NCBI GenBank assembly: GCA_003565945.1
Contig: PXAH01000145.1
Coordinates: 1 to 40,182 of the forward strand
DNA from: Candidatus Omnitrophota bacterium
GTDB lineage: Bacteria; Omnitrophota; Gorgyraeia; Duberdicusellales; 4484-171
Reading direction: 5' to 3'
DNA: 40,182 bases
In this document: positions 1-10,295 of the stretch, one piece after another
Layout of the letters: the number at the start of each line of letters is the position of its first letter
How positions within the stretch are numbered: the stretch's first letter is position 1
Position numbers and translations under genes: made by a program
The notes under the pieces: generated by a model
Told to the model about the DNA's origin: nothing
Databases searched by the model: none
What the model saw: the letters and a program-made list of their open reading frames with translations, nothing else

Positions 1-7
1 ATTAAAA

Positions 8-688
8 ATGAAGCGCGGAAAAAATTACAAAAAAAGAGTAGAATTACGTGAATCGGATAAGGCTTATTCGCTTGAAGAGGCTGTTGGCATCTTAAAGTCA
101 TATCCACCTATAGGTTTTGATGAAACAGTTGAGGCCAGCGGCTCTCTCGGGGCTGATCCGAAAAACTCAGAGCAGGTCATAAGGGGAGCTGTTGTTTTAC
201 CTCACGGAACCGGCAAACAGAGTAAGGTCTTGGTTTTTTGCGAGCCGGAAAAAGAGTCTGCCGCCAAAGATGCCGGAGCTGATTACATTGGTAACGATCA
301 GGTAGTCGAGGAAATATCAAAAAAGGGGTGGTGTGATTTTGATTGCTGCATATCAACACCCGGGATGATGAAATCTGTTAGCAGGTTAGGAAGGTTCTTG
401 GGCCCAAGGGGGTTAATGCCTTCTCCTAAAACGGGCACGGTTACCGATAATGTTTCCGCGGCTGTCGGAGAGGCGAAAAAAGGCAAGGTTAGCTTTCGTA
501 TGGATAAGCTAGGCTGTATTCACGCCGGGCTAGGTAAGGTTTCCTTTAAAAATGAAGAGCTTATAGAAAATATAAAAGCGTTTGTTGCAGCTTTAAAGGC
601 AGTTCGCCCTCAAAGCCTTAAAGGGAATTTTATAAAAAGTTTTTATTTATCAACCACTATGGGGCCATCAGTTAAGGTAAATTTGTAA
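8..688 (+). CDS. rplA: 50S ribosomal protein L1
   Basis: L1 forms the mobile stalk of the large subunit near the E site and in many bacteria also represses its own operon by binding mRNA. The 226-residue protein has the usual length. It carries the family signature around residues 130-150 (FLGPRGLMPSPKTGTV) and the N-terminal basic start MKRGKNYKKR. Only seven bases lie upstream in the window, so the ribosome-binding site and the expected neighbour rplK cannot be judged. The stop codon overlaps the ATG of rplJ by one base (TAATG), which implies translational coupling. Confidence 0.97.
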   Translation: MKRGKNYKKRVELRESDKAYSLEEAVGILKSYPPIGFDETVEASGSLGADPKNSEQVIRGAVVLPHGTGKQSKVLVFCEPEKESAAKDAGADYIGNDQVVEEISKKGWCDFDCCISTPGMMKSVSRLGRFLGPRGLMPSPKTGTVTDNVSAAVGEAKKGKVSFRMDKLGCIHAGLGKVSFKNEELIENIKAFVAALKAVRPQSLKGNFIKSFYLSTTMGPSVKVNL

Positions 689-1440
689 TGGAAACAGTCG
701 GTCTTGTTATAAGAAAAAGCATTATTACCCGGATTCAGGAAGAAATAGAGAAATCTTGTGCCTATTTTTTTATTGGTTTTAATAAGGTAGACTCTGCGGC
801 CTTGAGCAAGCTTCGAAATGAATTGCGGGTAACCAACAGCTATGTTTTTGTCGCGAAGAATTCACTGATCCGCAAGAGTTTTGAAAGTCAAAATCTGGAT
901 GGCTTTAAGGATTACCTTGAAGGCGAAACAGGGGTAATTTTTATTTGCCAGGAAGATATTGTGGGGCCGTGTAAGGTTATAGTTGAGTTTTCCAAAGAAA
1001 ACGAAAACATTCTGATTAAAGGCGGTGTTGTTGATTCCAAGAAAATAACCAAAGAGGGCTTGGAGTCTTTGGCTAAATTGCCCGCGCGGGAAGTTTTATT
1101 GGGACAGGCGGTTTCAGGGCTAGCATCGCCGCTAACTGGGTTTGTTGCCTGCCTAAACCAAATAATTTTAAAGTTTGCTTGGGCTCTTGAAGAAATAAAG
1201 AAAGTAAAGGGGCTGGAGCCAGCGAAAGATAAATCCGGAGAAGCTAAAGAACCGGCCAAAGCTGACTCAAAAGATGGGCAGGCTTCTGAAAAAATTGAAG
1301 CAGCAGATGCGGAAAAAACGGAGGGTGACAGCGGGCCTGAGCCTGAACAGCCGGAATCCGGCAGCCAAAAAAAGGAAAAAGAAGAGGAATCTAAAGAAGA
1401 GGAAAATAATAAAAAAAATAAGCAAAGCGAGGAGGGTTAA
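688..1440 (+). CDS. rplJ: 50S ribosomal protein L10 with long charged C-terminal tail
   Basis: L10 anchors L7/L12 dimers to the ribosome and forms the base of the factor-binding stalk. Residues 1 to about 175 read as a normal L10 (for example [16 protein letters not shown] and [19 protein letters not shown]). About 75 further residues follow, rich in Glu, Lys, Ala, Ser and Pro, and end in a run of acidic and Lys/Asn residues. Typical bacterial L10 is about 165-180 residues, so the 250-residue product is clearly extended. The tail is low complexity and probably disordered. It is in frame and stops two bases before the rplL start, so it is not an obvious frameshift. Its role is unknown. Confidence 0.95.
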   Translation: METVGLVIRKSIITRIQEEIEKSCAYFFIGFNKVDSAALSKLRNELRVTNSYVFVAKNSLIRKSFESQNLDGFKDYLEGETGVIFICQEDIVGPCKVIVEFSKENENILIKGGVVDSKKITKEGLESLAKLPAREVLLGQAVSGLASPLTGFVACLNQIILKFAWALEEIKKVKGLEPAKDKSGEAKEPAKADSKDGQASEKIEAADAEKTEGDSGPEPEQPESGSQKKEKEEESKEEENNKKNKQSEEG

Positions 1441-1442
1441 AA

Positions 1443-1820
1443 ATGTCTAAGGTAGAAGATGTATTAAAAATGGTTGAGGAGTTAACAGTTTTAGAGCTTT
1501 CAGAATTGGTAAAAGCTTGCGAAGATAAGTTTGGAGTTACAGCAAGTGCTCCGGTAGCGGCAGCGGCTCCCGCGGCTGTGGCTGGAGGCGGGGAAGCCGA
1601 AGAGGAGAAAACTGAATTTACTGTAACTTTGACTGATGTTGGTTCAAATAAAATTGCGGTAATTAAAGAAATAAGAGCAATTACCGACCTAGGCTTAAAA
1701 GAAGCAAAAGGGTTAGTTGATTCTGCTCCGGCGGCAGTTAAAGAAGATGTAGCTAAAGAGGAAGCTGAGACTATAAAAAAGAAGCTTGAAGAAGCTGGTG
1801 CTAAAGTCGAATTAAAATAG
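1443..1820 (+). CDS. rplL: 50S ribosomal protein L7/L12
   Basis: This is the flexible stalk protein that recruits the translation GTPases. The 125-residue product shows all three parts: an N-terminal dimerisation helix ([20 protein letters not shown]), an Ala/Gly/Pro-rich hinge (about residues 35-52), and the C-terminal domain with [16 protein letters not shown] and [25 protein letters not shown] Shine-Dalgarno lies inside the end of rplJ just before the start. The gap to rplJ is two bases, so L10 and L7/L12 are coupled as in other bacteria. Confidence 0.98.
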   Translation: MSKVEDVLKMVEELTVLELSELVKACEDKFGVTASAPVAAAAPAAVAGGGEAEEEKTEFTVTLTDVGSNKIAVIKEIRAITDLGLKEAKGLVDSAPAAVKEDVAKEEAETIKKKLEEAGAKVELK

Positions 1821-1823
1821 ATA

Positions 1824-1871
1824 TTTGCTTAAACGTAGAACGTTGAACGTAGAACGAATATGTTAAGCAAA
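1824..1871 (+). repeat. Inverted repeat with tandem core in rplL-rpoB gap
   Basis: Nine-base arms TTTGCTTAA (1824-1832) and TTAAGCAAA (1863-1871) are perfect reverse complements. The loop contains a direct repeat, AACGTAGAACG at 1832-1842 and again at 1846-1856, separated by TTG. There is no T-run after the right arm, so it is not an intrinsic terminator. The right arm ends four bases before the GAGGAG ribosome-binding site of rpoB. The site is where rplL/rpoBC attenuation or RNase processing occurs in some bacteria; whether this hairpin does that is unknown. Confidence 0.6.
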
Positions 1872-1888
1872 AACAGAGGAGAATAATT

Positions 1889-4800
1889 TTGGATAAGGTT
1901 AAAAAATATTCTTTCGGAAAAGTAAAGACCAGTCCCCCTATGGCTAATTTACTTAGCCATCAATTGCGTTCCTATAAAGAATTTTTGCAAGCGGGAGTTT
2001 TGCCTGAAAAAAGAAAAAGAATAGGCTTGCAGGAGATACTTCAAGATGTTTTTCCTATGGAAAGCCCTGACAATCAATGCCGTATGGATTTTGTTTCTTA
2101 TAGTTTGGGCAGGCCTCGCTATACGATTGAAGAGTGTAAACGCAGGTCGCAAACCTATTCGGCTTCTTTGCGGGTTCGGTTGCGTCTTTCGGGACTTTCA
2201 TCAGACGTAAGAGAGCAAGAAATTTATTTAGGCGAAATTCCCTTGATGACTCCGGTTGCTTCTTTCATTATCAATGGTGATGAAAGGGCAATAATTAGCC
2301 AACTTCAAAGGTCGCCCGGCATTTTCTTTGAGGAACAGATGCATACTGCCGGAAAGCGGATTTACTTTGCTCGAATCATACCTTATCGCGGCTATTGGTT
2401 GGAATTCAGGACAGATATTGCCGATACCGTGACGGCGATTATCGATAGACGGAAAACTTTTCCGGCAACTCAGATATTACGGATAATGGGGTTGTCAACC
2501 AGTGATGAGATTTATAAGTATTTTTCTGATAAACCCTATCCTGAGATAGTCAATACAGTTAAGAAGGATTTAACTACCAATACTGAAGAGGCTTATTTAG
2601 AATTTTACAAAAAGATGCGCCCTACTGAACCGGTTGCTTTAGAGGTTGCTAAGGAAGTTTTTAATCGGATGTTTATTGATCCGCGCAGGTATGATTTAGG
2701 GCGCGTGGGAAGGTTTTTGATAAATAAAAAACTAGGCACTGACGCTCGCCTTTCAAAAAGAACTATTGATTTGGAAATGTTAGTAGCGGCGATAAAATCT
2801 CTTTTAGAGGTAAAAGCCGGCAAAAAAGATATAGATGATATTGATCATTTATCTAATCGGAGAGTAAAGCTAATCGGCGAACTTCTTCAGCACCAGGTAA
2901 GAATAGGGTTATTGAGGGTAGAGAAAACTTTTACTGAGCGTTATTCACTTATGTCTTCAAATGATTTTTCTATTCAGCACTTGATTAATTCAAAAGCTTT
3001 CTCTACTCAAATTCAGGACTTTTTTGCTCGATCTCCTTTGTCTCAATTTATGGACCAAACTAATCCTATAGCTGAAATAACCCACAAAAGAAGGTTATCA
3101 GCTATGGGCCCAGGCGGCCTTTCAAGAGAAAGGGCTGGTTTTGAGGTGAGAGATGTTCACCCCACTCATTATGGACGGCTTTGCCCGATAGAGACTCCGG
3201 AAGGAGCAAATATCGGCCTTCTTACCTCCTTAACTACCTATGCTAAAATTGACTCTATGGGTTTTCTTACCACTCCTTACAGGCCGGTAAAAGATGGTAA
3301 GGTAGAAAATAAGGTTGAGTATTTGTCAAGCGATGTGGAAGAGAATACAATGATTGGGCAAATTACTTCTAATATCAGCCCTGATGGGAAAATTTTGGAT
3401 TCTGATATTTATGCCCGCCTTAAAGGTAAATTTCCTAAGGTTTCTCCTAAGAAGCTTGAATATATTGATGTTTCAGCCCAACAGATTATGTCAGTAGCAT
3501 CCTCGTTAGTTCCTTTTCTTGAACACGATGATGCTAACCGGGCTTTAATGGGTTCTAACATGCAGCGACAGGCGGTTCCTTTACTTTTTCCCCAGGACCC
3601 TTTGGTTGGTACAGGGTTGGAGGCGAAAGTAGCCAAAGAAAGTGGTGCCGCTGTTGTAGCTGAGGAATCAGGTGAAGTTATCGCGGTTGATAGTTCTTCA
3701 ATAAAAATAGGTAATTATACCTACAAGCTAAAGAAATTTTCTCGAACTAATGCTAATACTTGTATTAACCAAAAGCCATTGGTAAAAATAGGGCAAAAGG
3801 TAAAAAGTGGTGACGTTATCGCTGACGGTATTGCTACCAAAAACGGAGAGCTTGCCCTGGGGACAAATCTTTTAGTAGCCTTTATTCCCTGGAGAGGCTA
3901 TAATTTCGAAGATTCTATAGTAATCAGTGAGCGTTTAGTTAGAGAAGATATTCTTACTTCAGTTCATGTAGAAAAATTTGAGATTGAAGCCAGAGAAACC
4001 CGTCTGGGGAACGAAGAGGTTACCCGGGATATTCCTAATGTTAGCGAAGAAGCCCTGGGAGACTTAGATTCTGAAGGTATAGTGCGAGTTGGAGCTGAGG
4101 TTGTTTCGGATGATATCTTGGTAGGAAGGGTTACTCCTAAAACTGAAAAGGAACTTTCCCCTGAAGAAAGGCTGTTAAGGGCAATTTTCGGTGAAAAGGC
4201 CGCTGACGTGAAAGATTCTTCTTTACGGGTTCCGCCGGGCATCAAAGGGGTTGTTACCAACATTGAGGTTTTTCAGCGAAAGGAAAGAGGTAGGCGATCA
4301 AAAAAAGAGAAAAGCCGTGAGCTTGCCCGGACCAGAGAAATAGAGGAGTATTATCAAGAAGAAAAAGAGATGCTTGAGCAAGAAAAAATTAAAAGGCTTA
4401 GTGTATTGTTAGGCAAACCTGAAAGTAAAATAAAGCCGGCTGACTGGAAAGATAATGAAGAAGCCAATACAATCGTTTCTTTATATGAGCAGCGCTATGA
4501 AGACCTGATGATGGAAAAAGATTTAGAGCTTTTAAAAATCCGCAAGGGAGATGAGTTACCACCTGGGGTATTAAAAAGAATAGTTGTTTTTGTGGCAATA
4601 AAGCGTAAGATTTCCGCCGGAGATAAATTATCCGGCCGTCACGGTAATAAAGGGGTTATTTCTAAGGTTTTGGCTGAAGAAGATATGCCTTACCTGGAAG
4701 ATGGAACCCCCGTAGATATACTCCTTAACCCTCTTGGTGTTCCTTCCCGAATGAATGTAGGACAGCTTATGGAGATGCATTTTGGCTGGGCAGCCCATAA

Positions 4801-5305
4801 CTTAGGCATTCGGATTGAAACGCCTGTTTTTGATGGGGCTATTCCGCAGGACGCGAGGGAGTGGTTAACAAAAGCGGGTTTACCTGAAGATGGTAAGGTT
4901 GTTTTGTATGACGGCTATACAGGGAATTCCTTTGCTCAAAAAGTGGGTGCAGGTTATATGTATATAATGAAGCTGATTCATATGGTTGATGAGAAAATAC
5001 ATGCCCGTGCTATCGGACCTTATTCTCTTATCACCCAACAGCCTTTGGGAGGTAAAGCTCAGTTTGGCGGGCAGCGCTTTGGTGAAATGGAGGTCTGGGC
5101 GCTTGAAGCTTATGGCGCGGCTTTTACCCTTCAGGAAATGCTTACTGTCAAGAGTGATGATGTAGAGGGTAGAACCCGGATTTATGAGGCTATTGTTCGC
5201 GGTGAGCAAAAATTTAAGCCTTCAGTTCCTGAATCTTTTAATGTTTTAGTAAACGAGCTTCAGGGCCTTTGCCTGGATGTGCGAGCCGAGAAGGAGGCTA
5301 AATGA
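1889..5305 (+). CDS. rpoB: DNA-directed RNA polymerase subunit beta
   Basis: This is the beta subunit of core RNA polymerase. The 1138-residue product begins with a TTG codon, with GAGGAG (1876-1881) seven bases upstream supporting that choice. The rifampicin pocket is recognisable ([20 protein letters not shown]), with the Q, D, H and S positions linked to rifampicin sensitivity kept. Further landmarks are [19 protein letters not shown], the catalytic-face segment [15 protein letters not shown], and the C-terminal [21 protein letters not shown] charged helical stretch around residues 795-835 ([14 protein letters not shown] onward) lies in a region that varies between lineages. The stop overlaps rpoC by four bases (ATGA). 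Confidence 0.99.
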   Translation: MDKVKKYSFGKVKTSPPMANLLSHQLRSYKEFLQAGVLPEKRKRIGLQEILQDVFPMESPDNQCRMDFVSYSLGRPRYTIEECKRRSQTYSASLRVRLRLSGLSSDVREQEIYLGEIPLMTPVASFIINGDERAIISQLQRSPGIFFEEQMHTAGKRIYFARIIPYRGYWLEFRTDIADTVTAIIDRRKTFPATQILRIMGLSTSDEIYKYFSDKPYPEIVNTVKKDLTTNTEEAYLEFYKKMRPTEPVALEVAKEVFNRMFIDPRRYDLGRVGRFLINKKLGTDARLSKRTIDLEMLVAAIKSLLEVKAGKKDIDDIDHLSNRRVKLIGELLQHQVRIGLLRVEKTFTERYSLMSSNDFSIQHLINSKAFSTQIQDFFARSPLSQFMDQTNPIAEITHKRRLSAMGPGGLSRERAGFEVRDVHPTHYGRLCPIETPEGANIGLLTSLTTYAKIDSMGFLTTPYRPVKDGKVENKVEYLSSDVEENTMIGQITSNISPDGKILDSDIYARLKGKFPKVSPKKLEYIDVSAQQIMSVASSLVPFLEHDDANRALMGSNMQRQAVPLLFPQDPLVGTGLEAKVAKESGAAVVAEESGEVIAVDSSSIKIGNYTYKLKKFSRTNANTCINQKPLVKIGQKVKSGDVIADGIATKNGELALGTNLLVAFIPWRGYNFEDSIVISERLVREDILTSVHVEKFEIEARETRLGNEEVTRDIPNVSEEALGDLDSEGIVRVGAEVVSDDILVGRVTPKTEKELSPEERLLRAIFGEKAADVKDSSLRVPPGIKGVVTNIEVFQRKERGRRSKKEKSRELARTREIEEYYQEEKEMLEQEKIKRLSVLLGKPESKIKPADWKDNEEANTIVSLYEQRYEDLMMEKDLELLKIRKGDELPPGVLKRIVVFVAIKRKISAGDKLSGRHGNKGVISKVLAEEDMPYLEDGTPVDILLNPLGVPSRMNVGQLMEMHFGWAAHNLGIRIETPVFDGAIPQDAREWLTKAGLPEDGKVVLYDGYTGNSFAQKVGAGYMYIMKLIHMVDEKIHARAIGPYSLITQQPLGGKAQFGGQRFGEMEVWALEAYGAAFTLQEMLTVKSDDVEGRTRIYEAIVRGEQKFKPSVPESFNVLVNELQGLCLDVRAEKEAK

Positions 5306-8300
5306 TTGAGGAAGCAGGTTTTTTTGATCGGATAACTGTTAAAATTGCCTCCACTGAAGTCATGAAGAAATGGTCTTCAGGTGAAATTAAAAAAGCTGAG
5401 ACCCTCAATTACCGGACTTTAAAACCGGAAAAAGACGGTCTTTTTTGTGAGCGTATTTTTGGCCCGGCTAAAGATTGGGAATGTCATTGCGGTAAGCTTA
5501 AAGGAATGAAATTCAAGGGAACAAAGTGCAACCGTTGTGGGGTTGAAGTTCTTCATTCTTCGGTCCGGCGCCAACGCATGGGCCATATTGAATTAGCAGC
5601 ACCTGTTACCCATATTTGGTTTTTTAAAGTATTGCCTTCGCGTTTGGGCGCTGTTCTAGATTTAACTATAAAACAATTAGAGAAGATTATCTATTATGAA
5701 GAATTTGTTGTAGTAGACCCAGGGTCATCAGCCTTAAAAGAGAAGCAACTTCTTAGTCAGGAGGAGTATTTCCAAATACAAAAAGAGCATGGCCCCGAAG
5801 TAAAAATAATGATTGGCGCTGAAGCAGTCAGGGAGCTTCTCAAAAGGGCTGATTTAGCTAAGATAAGCAAGAGCATAAGAAATAAGGTTAAAAAAAGTAA
5901 AAAAGCGGCCAACACAAGGCTTCTGAAAAGGCTTAAGGTTGTAGAAGATATGCGGCGTTCAGGCAACAAGCCTGAATGGATGGTTTTAGATGTTTTTCCG
6001 GTTGTTCCACCTGATTTACGTCCGTTAGTTCCTTTGGAGGGCGGCCGTTTTGCTTCATCTGACTTGAATGACCTTTATCGGAGGGTTATAAACAGAAACA
6101 ATCGTCTTAAGAAATTAATTTCCTTAGGCGCTCCTGAAATAATTGTCCGTAACGAAAAAAGGATGCTTCAGGAAGCGGTTGACGCTGCCATTGAAAATGG
6201 ACGGCATGGAAGGGCTGTAATGGGGCCTCAAAATAGGCCTCTCAAAAGCCTCTCTGATATGCTTAAAGGAAAGCAGGGCCGTTTTCGGCAGAATTTATTA
6301 GGTAAGAGAGTTGATTATTCCGGCCGAAGCGTGATAGTAGTTGGCCCGGAACTAAAACTTCATCAATGCGGACTGCCCAAAGAGATGGCCCTAGAGTTAG
6401 TTGAGCCTTTTATAATTAAAAAACTAAGAGAAAAAGGTTTTGTTCATACTATAAGAGGTGCTCGCAGAATGGTTGAGCGAGCCAGGATTGAGGTTTGGGA
6501 TATTTTAGAAGAGATAATTAAAGGACATCCTGTTTTGCTTAATCGTGCTCCTACTTTACATCGTTTAGGAATCCAGGCTTTCTACCCTGTCCTTGTTGAA
6601 GGTAAAGCTATTAAGCTTCATCCTTTAGTTTGTTCGCCGTTTAATGCTGATTTTGATGGTGATCAAATGGCAGCCCATCTTCCTTTGTCGCTGGAGGCTC
6701 AAGCTGAAGCGCGGATGCTTATGTTGTCGGTTAATAATATTTTCTCTCCTTCTGATTCAAGGCCGGTTATCACTCCTTCTCAGGATATGGTTTTGGGATG
6801 CCGGTATCTTACTGCCGCTCAAGAAGGGCTTAGGGGTCAGGGGCTTATTTTTGGAAACTTTGATGAGGTTGTTACAGCTTATCAGGATCAAGAGGTAGAG
6901 TTAGGTTCTAAGATAAAGCTTTTTCTAAAGAAAGACGGTAAAAAAGAAATAATCGATACAACTGTAGGCAGGGTTTTATTTAACCGTATTTTACCCGAGG
7001 GCTTTAGATTTGTTAATGAACTCCTTGGAAAAGCAAAGATATCTAAAATAATTGACGAATGTTATGAAAAATTTGGCCATAATGCTGTTATTGAGCTCTT
7101 AGATAAGGTGAAAGATTTAGGCTTTGAATACGCGACTATAGGCGGAATAAGTATATCTACCAGCGATCTTAAAGTTCCAGAGAAAAAACATGAAACTATT
7201 GAAGAAGCAAATAAGGATCTCACTCGGGTTGAAAACCAGTATCAAAGAGGCATTATTACTGAAAGAGAGAAGCATAATAAAGTTATAGATATTTGGACAA
7301 GAGCCACAGATAAAGTTGCTGAATTTGTTTTTAATGGCATGGAAAAAGATAATCCTATATTTATGATGGCTGATTCGGGTGCTCGAGGTTCAAAATTACA
7401 GCTAAGACAGCTGGCAGGCATGAGGGGGCTTATGGCTAAGCCTTCCGGTGAAATTATTGAAATACCTATTACCTCTAATTTTAAAGAGGGCTTATCGGCT
7501 CTTGAGTATTTTATTTCTACCCATGGAGCCAGAAAGGGCCTGGCAGATACTGCGCTGAAGACTGCTGATGCCGGTTATCTTACTCGCCGCCTTGTTGATG
7601 TTGCTCAAGAAGTAATAATCAGCGAAGATGATTGTGGAACTATAAATGGGATTACCGTGGCTGAGATAGTTGAAGGTGAAGAGGTTGTAGTAACCCTAAA
7701 GGAAAGAATAGTTGGTAGGATTGCTGTCGATAATATAGTTGATATAGTAAGTGATGAGGTTATAGTTAAGTCCGGCCAAGAAATAACCGATGAAAAAGCA
7801 GATAAAATTGATAAGCTAGGACTAGAAAAAATAAGAATAAGAAGCGTACTTACTTGTGAGTCAGAAAGAGGTGTGTGCGTTAAATGTTATGGAAGAAATT
7901 TAGCTGCCCGGAAATTAGTAGAGGTTGGTGAGGCAGTAGGGATAATAGCGGCTCAATCAATAGGTGAACCTGGTACTCAGCTGACAATGAGGACTTTTCA
8001 TATCGGAGGTACTGCTTCACGGGTAGCAGAGCGCGCTTTCGTCAAAGCCAGAAATAAAGGGTTTATTAAGTTTCACAACCTAAAAATTGCCGCTAAAAAA
8101 GATTATTTTGTTGTTTTAAACAGGAATGGTATGGTTAGCGTTAATGATGAGCAAGGAATTGAGCTCCAGCGTAACCCTGTTCCGCAGGGAGCTTTTATTC
8201 TGATACCGGAGGGAGAAAAGGCTGAAAAAGGAGTTACTTTTGTAAGGTGGGATCCTTTTTCTTCGCCGATTTTATCAGAAGTAAAAGGAAAGATAAAATA

Positions 8301-9279
8301 TGAAGATATAATTGACAAGGTTACTATTCAAGAAGAAACTAACAGCGCCACCGGACAAAAGGAAAGGGTGGTTATAGAGTTCAAGGGGGATTATCATCCT
8401 CAGCTGATAATAGTTTCTGAGGAAAACGAAGAAGAAGTTCTCGGTATCTACCTTTTGCCTACCGGTGCTCATATAGTTTTTCCGCAGGGGGCTTCAGTTG
8501 AAGCCGGAGACGTTATTGCTAAAACTCCTCGTTTAGTAGAAAAAACAAAAGATATAACCGGCGGCCTTCCTCGAGTAGCTGAGCTTTTTGAAGCCAGGCG
8601 TCCCAAAAATCCGGCTATTATCAGTGAAATTGATGGTTTTGTTGAATTTGCTGAAAAGAAGGGCCAGCGAAAAGTTATTGTTCGCAGTACAACAGGTATG
8701 GTGCGGGAGTATGTAGTTCCTGCCGGTATGCATCTTATAGTTTATCGGGGGGATAAGGTTTCAGCTGGGCAGCAACTTACCGAGGGGCCTGTTGTTTTGC
8801 AGGATATCTTACGGGTTTGTGGTGATAAAGTTTTACAAAGCTACTTAGTTAATGAAGTCCAGGAGATTTACCGGTTGCAGGGGGTCAAAATAAACGATAA
8901 GCATATTGAAGTAATTATTCGTGAAATGTTGAGAAAAGTAAAAATAGTTGATCCCGGTGATAGTGATTATTTGCCGGGTGAAGGTATTGATAAATGGGAC
9001 TTTCGCAAGGCAAACGAAGCAATAATTAAAAAAGGCGGCAAAGCTGCTACGGCTCAGCCCATGCTTTTAGGGATAACCAAGGCCTCTTTGAGCACTAAGA
9101 GTTTTATTTCTGCGGCTAGTTTTCAGGAAACAACCAGGATTTTAGCTGATGCTTCATCGGCTGGTAAGGTAGATCCTTTAAAAGGGCTTAAGGAAAATGT
9201 TATAGTAGGGCATCTTATTCCAGCTGGAACCGGATTAAAAAGATACAGGGAGGTTGAACCAGAAAAATGCCAACAATAA
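5302..9279 (+). CDS. rpoC: DNA-directed RNA polymerase subunit beta'
   Basis: This is the catalytic beta' subunit. The active-site motif NADFDGDQM is at residues 448-456, with the three Mg-binding aspartates at 450, 452 and 454. The N-terminal zinc module is present ([20 protein letters not shown]), as is the second zinc site near residues 780-860 (DDCGT, then [15 protein letters not shown]). The trigger loop is [20 protein letters not shown] followed by MRTFHIGG. At 1325 residues it is a little shorter than the E. coli protein. Its start overlaps rpoB by four bases, and its last codons overlap the start of rpsL by 13 bases, tying the polymerase genes to the str cluster. Confidence 0.99.
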   Translation: MIEEAGFFDRITVKIASTEVMKKWSSGEIKKAETLNYRTLKPEKDGLFCERIFGPAKDWECHCGKLKGMKFKGTKCNRCGVEVLHSSVRRQRMGHIELAAPVTHIWFFKVLPSRLGAVLDLTIKQLEKIIYYEEFVVVDPGSSALKEKQLLSQEEYFQIQKEHGPEVKIMIGAEAVRELLKRADLAKISKSIRNKVKKSKKAANTRLLKRLKVVEDMRRSGNKPEWMVLDVFPVVPPDLRPLVPLEGGRFASSDLNDLYRRVINRNNRLKKLISLGAPEIIVRNEKRMLQEAVDAAIENGRHGRAVMGPQNRPLKSLSDMLKGKQGRFRQNLLGKRVDYSGRSVIVVGPELKLHQCGLPKEMALELVEPFIIKKLREKGFVHTIRGARRMVERARIEVWDILEEIIKGHPVLLNRAPTLHRLGIQAFYPVLVEGKAIKLHPLVCSPFNADFDGDQMAAHLPLSLEAQAEARMLMLSVNNIFSPSDSRPVITPSQDMVLGCRYLTAAQEGLRGQGLIFGNFDEVVTAYQDQEVELGSKIKLFLKKDGKKEIIDTTVGRVLFNRILPEGFRFVNELLGKAKISKIIDECYEKFGHNAVIELLDKVKDLGFEYATIGGISISTSDLKVPEKKHETIEEANKDLTRVENQYQRGIITEREKHNKVIDIWTRATDKVAEFVFNGMEKDNPIFMMADSGARGSKLQLRQLAGMRGLMAKPSGEIIEIPITSNFKEGLSALEYFISTHGARKGLADTALKTADAGYLTRRLVDVAQEVIISEDDCGTINGITVAEIVEGEEVVVTLKERIVGRIAVDNIVDIVSDEVIVKSGQEITDEKADKIDKLGLEKIRIRSVLTCESERGVCVKCYGRNLAARKLVEVGEAVGIIAAQSIGEPGTQLTMRTFHIGGTASRVAERAFVKARNKGFIKFHNLKIAAKKDYFVVLNRNGMVSVNDEQGIELQRNPVPQGAFILIPEGEKAEKGVTFVRWDPFSSPILSEVKGKIKYEDIIDKVTIQEETNSATGQKERVVIEFKGDYHPQLIIVSEENEEEVLGIYLLPTGAHIVFPQGASVEAGDVIAKTPRLVEKTKDITGGLPRVAELFEARRPKNPAIISEIDGFVEFAEKKGQRKVIVRSTTGMVREYVVPAGMHLIVYRGDKVSAGQQLTEGPVVLQDILRVCGDKVLQSYLVNEVQEIYRLQGVKINDKHIEVIIREMLRKVKIVDPGDSDYLPGEGIDKWDFRKANEAIIKKGGKAATAQPMLLGITKASLSTKSFISAASFQETTRILADASSAGKVDPLKGLKENVIVGHLIPAGTGLKRYREVEPEKCQQ

Positions 9280-9644
9280 ACCAATTAATTAAGAACCCGC
9301 GGGTTTTACAAAAGAAAAAAACTAAATCTCCGGCTTTGGGAAAATCACCCCAAAGAAGGGGGGTTTGCATTCAGGGGAGGACAATGACTCCTAAAAAGCC
9401 TAATTCTGCTTTACGTAAAATCGCTAGAGTCAGGCTTACTAACCGTCAAGAAGTAACAGCTTATATTCCAGGGGAAGGGCATAATCTTCAGGAACATTCT
9501 ATTGTTTTAGTTAGAGGCGGTAGGGTAAAAGACCTTCCCGGAACAAGATATCATATTGTAAGAGGCGCTCTTGATTGTCAGGGGGTTCAAAACCGGAAGC
9601 GCTCTCGCTCTAAATACGGGGCAAAAAGGCCAAAAAAGTCTTAA
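9267..9644 (+). CDS. rpsL: 30S ribosomal protein S12
   Basis: S12 is the decoding-centre protein that controls accuracy and streptomycin response. The 125-residue product has the near-invariant KKPNSALRK (about 43-51) and EGHNLQEHS, and GGRVKDLPG with the lysine whose mutation gives streptomycin resistance. These residues are wild type here. The segment just before KKPNSALRK reads [11 protein letters not shown], which differs from the GVCTRVYTTTP of E. coli. The ATG lies 13 bases inside rpoC, so translation of the two is probably coupled. Confidence 0.98.
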   Translation: MPTINQLIKNPRVLQKKKTKSPALGKSPQRRGVCIQGRTMTPKKPNSALRKIARVRLTNRQEVTAYIPGEGHNLQEHSIVLVRGGRVKDLPGTRYHIVRGALDCQGVQNRKRSRSKYGAKRPKKS

Positions 9645-9653
9645 GTAGAAAGA

Positions 9654-9767
9654 GTAACCAGAAACCAGAGGTTAGGGATGGAGGGGTTTAGGTTTGATTT
9701 TGAGGATTTAAAAGTTTAGATTCCCAATAATCTGGTTACTGTACTCTGGATACTGGTTTCTAATTAC
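9654..9767 (+). repeat. Imperfect inverted repeat in rpsL-rpsG gap
   Basis: The arms GTAACCAGAAACCAG (9654-9668) and CTGGTTTCTAATTAC (9753-9767) pair at 13 of 15 positions. A further TCTGGTTAC (9730-9738) is the reverse complement of GTAACCAGA in the left arm, so the left arm has two possible partners. The enclosed 84 bases are unremarkable apart from a small AGATT/AATCT hairpin. The element fills most of the 152-base gap and ends in the first copy of a tandem repeat that carries the rpsG ribosome-binding site. It has no T-tract and no coding potential that I can see. Confidence 0.6.
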
Positions 9768-9794
9768 ATGAGGAGTAAACACATGAGGAGTAAA
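9766..9794 (+). repeat. Tandem 15-base repeat duplicating the rpsG ribosome-binding site
   Basis: ACATGAGGAGTAAAC at 9766-9780 is followed directly by ACATGAGGAGTAAA at 9781-9794. Each copy holds a GAGGAG Shine-Dalgarno, and the second copy lies seven bases before the rpsG ATG. The duplication also creates a ten-codon frame (9768-9800) whose TGA overlaps the rpsG ATG. It is most likely a simple slippage duplication. Confidence 0.75.
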
Positions 9795-9796
9795 AC

Positions 9797-10264
9797 ATGA
9801 GAAGGCACAGAGCGCCAAAAAGAGACAGGAAACCCGACCCTAAATATGGTAATCCCATAGTGGGCCACTTTATTAATATTGTTATGGTTGATGGTAAAAA
9901 GAGTAAAGCTCAAAATATTGTTTATAGTGCTTTGGATATGGTTTCCGAAAAGCTAAAGAAAGACCCTGTAAAAGCTTTTTTTAGCGCTTTAGAAAATGCC
10001 CGGCCTAGAATGGCTGTTAAGCCGCGCCGGGTCGGCGGAGCTACCTATCAGGTGCCTATGGAGGTTCCTAAAGAGAAAGGTATTTTTATTGCTTTACGTT
10101 GGGTAAAAACTTTTGCTAAAAAGAAGAAAAATCAGCCCATGCAAAAGAAGATAGCCGATGAGATAATTGCCGCCTATAACAATGAAGGGCCGGTTGTTAA
10201 GAAAAAAGAAGATACCCATAGAATGGCTGAGGCAAATAAAGCTTTCGCTCATTTTAAATATTAA
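9797..10264 (+). CDS. rpsG: 30S ribosomal protein S7
   Basis: S7 is the primary assembly protein of the 30S head and contacts the E site and mRNA exit. The 155-residue product starts MRRHRAPKRD and shows the family signature DPKYGNPIVGHFINIVMVDG (about 14-33). Other conserved parts are ALENARPRMAVKPRRVGGATYQ and the C-terminal EDTHRMAEANKAFAHF. The start is fixed by GAGGAG seven bases upstream. It follows a 152-base structured gap after rpsL and is followed 31 bases later by fusA, the standard str order. Confidence 0.98.
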   Translation: MRRHRAPKRDRKPDPKYGNPIVGHFINIVMVDGKKSKAQNIVYSALDMVSEKLKKDPVKAFFSALENARPRMAVKPRRVGGATYQVPMEVPKEKGIFIALRWVKTFAKKKKNQPMQKKIADEIIAAYNNEGPVVKKKEDTHRMAEANKAFAHFKY

Positions 10265-10295
10265 TTAAGTTTAGATTAGCAGAAAATTAAAGCAA

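Noticed and set aside
9768-9800. Ten-codon frame before rpsG as a leader peptide
   Set aside because: It arises from a tandem duplication of the ribosome-binding site and has no regulatory codon pattern; listed only as an oddity.
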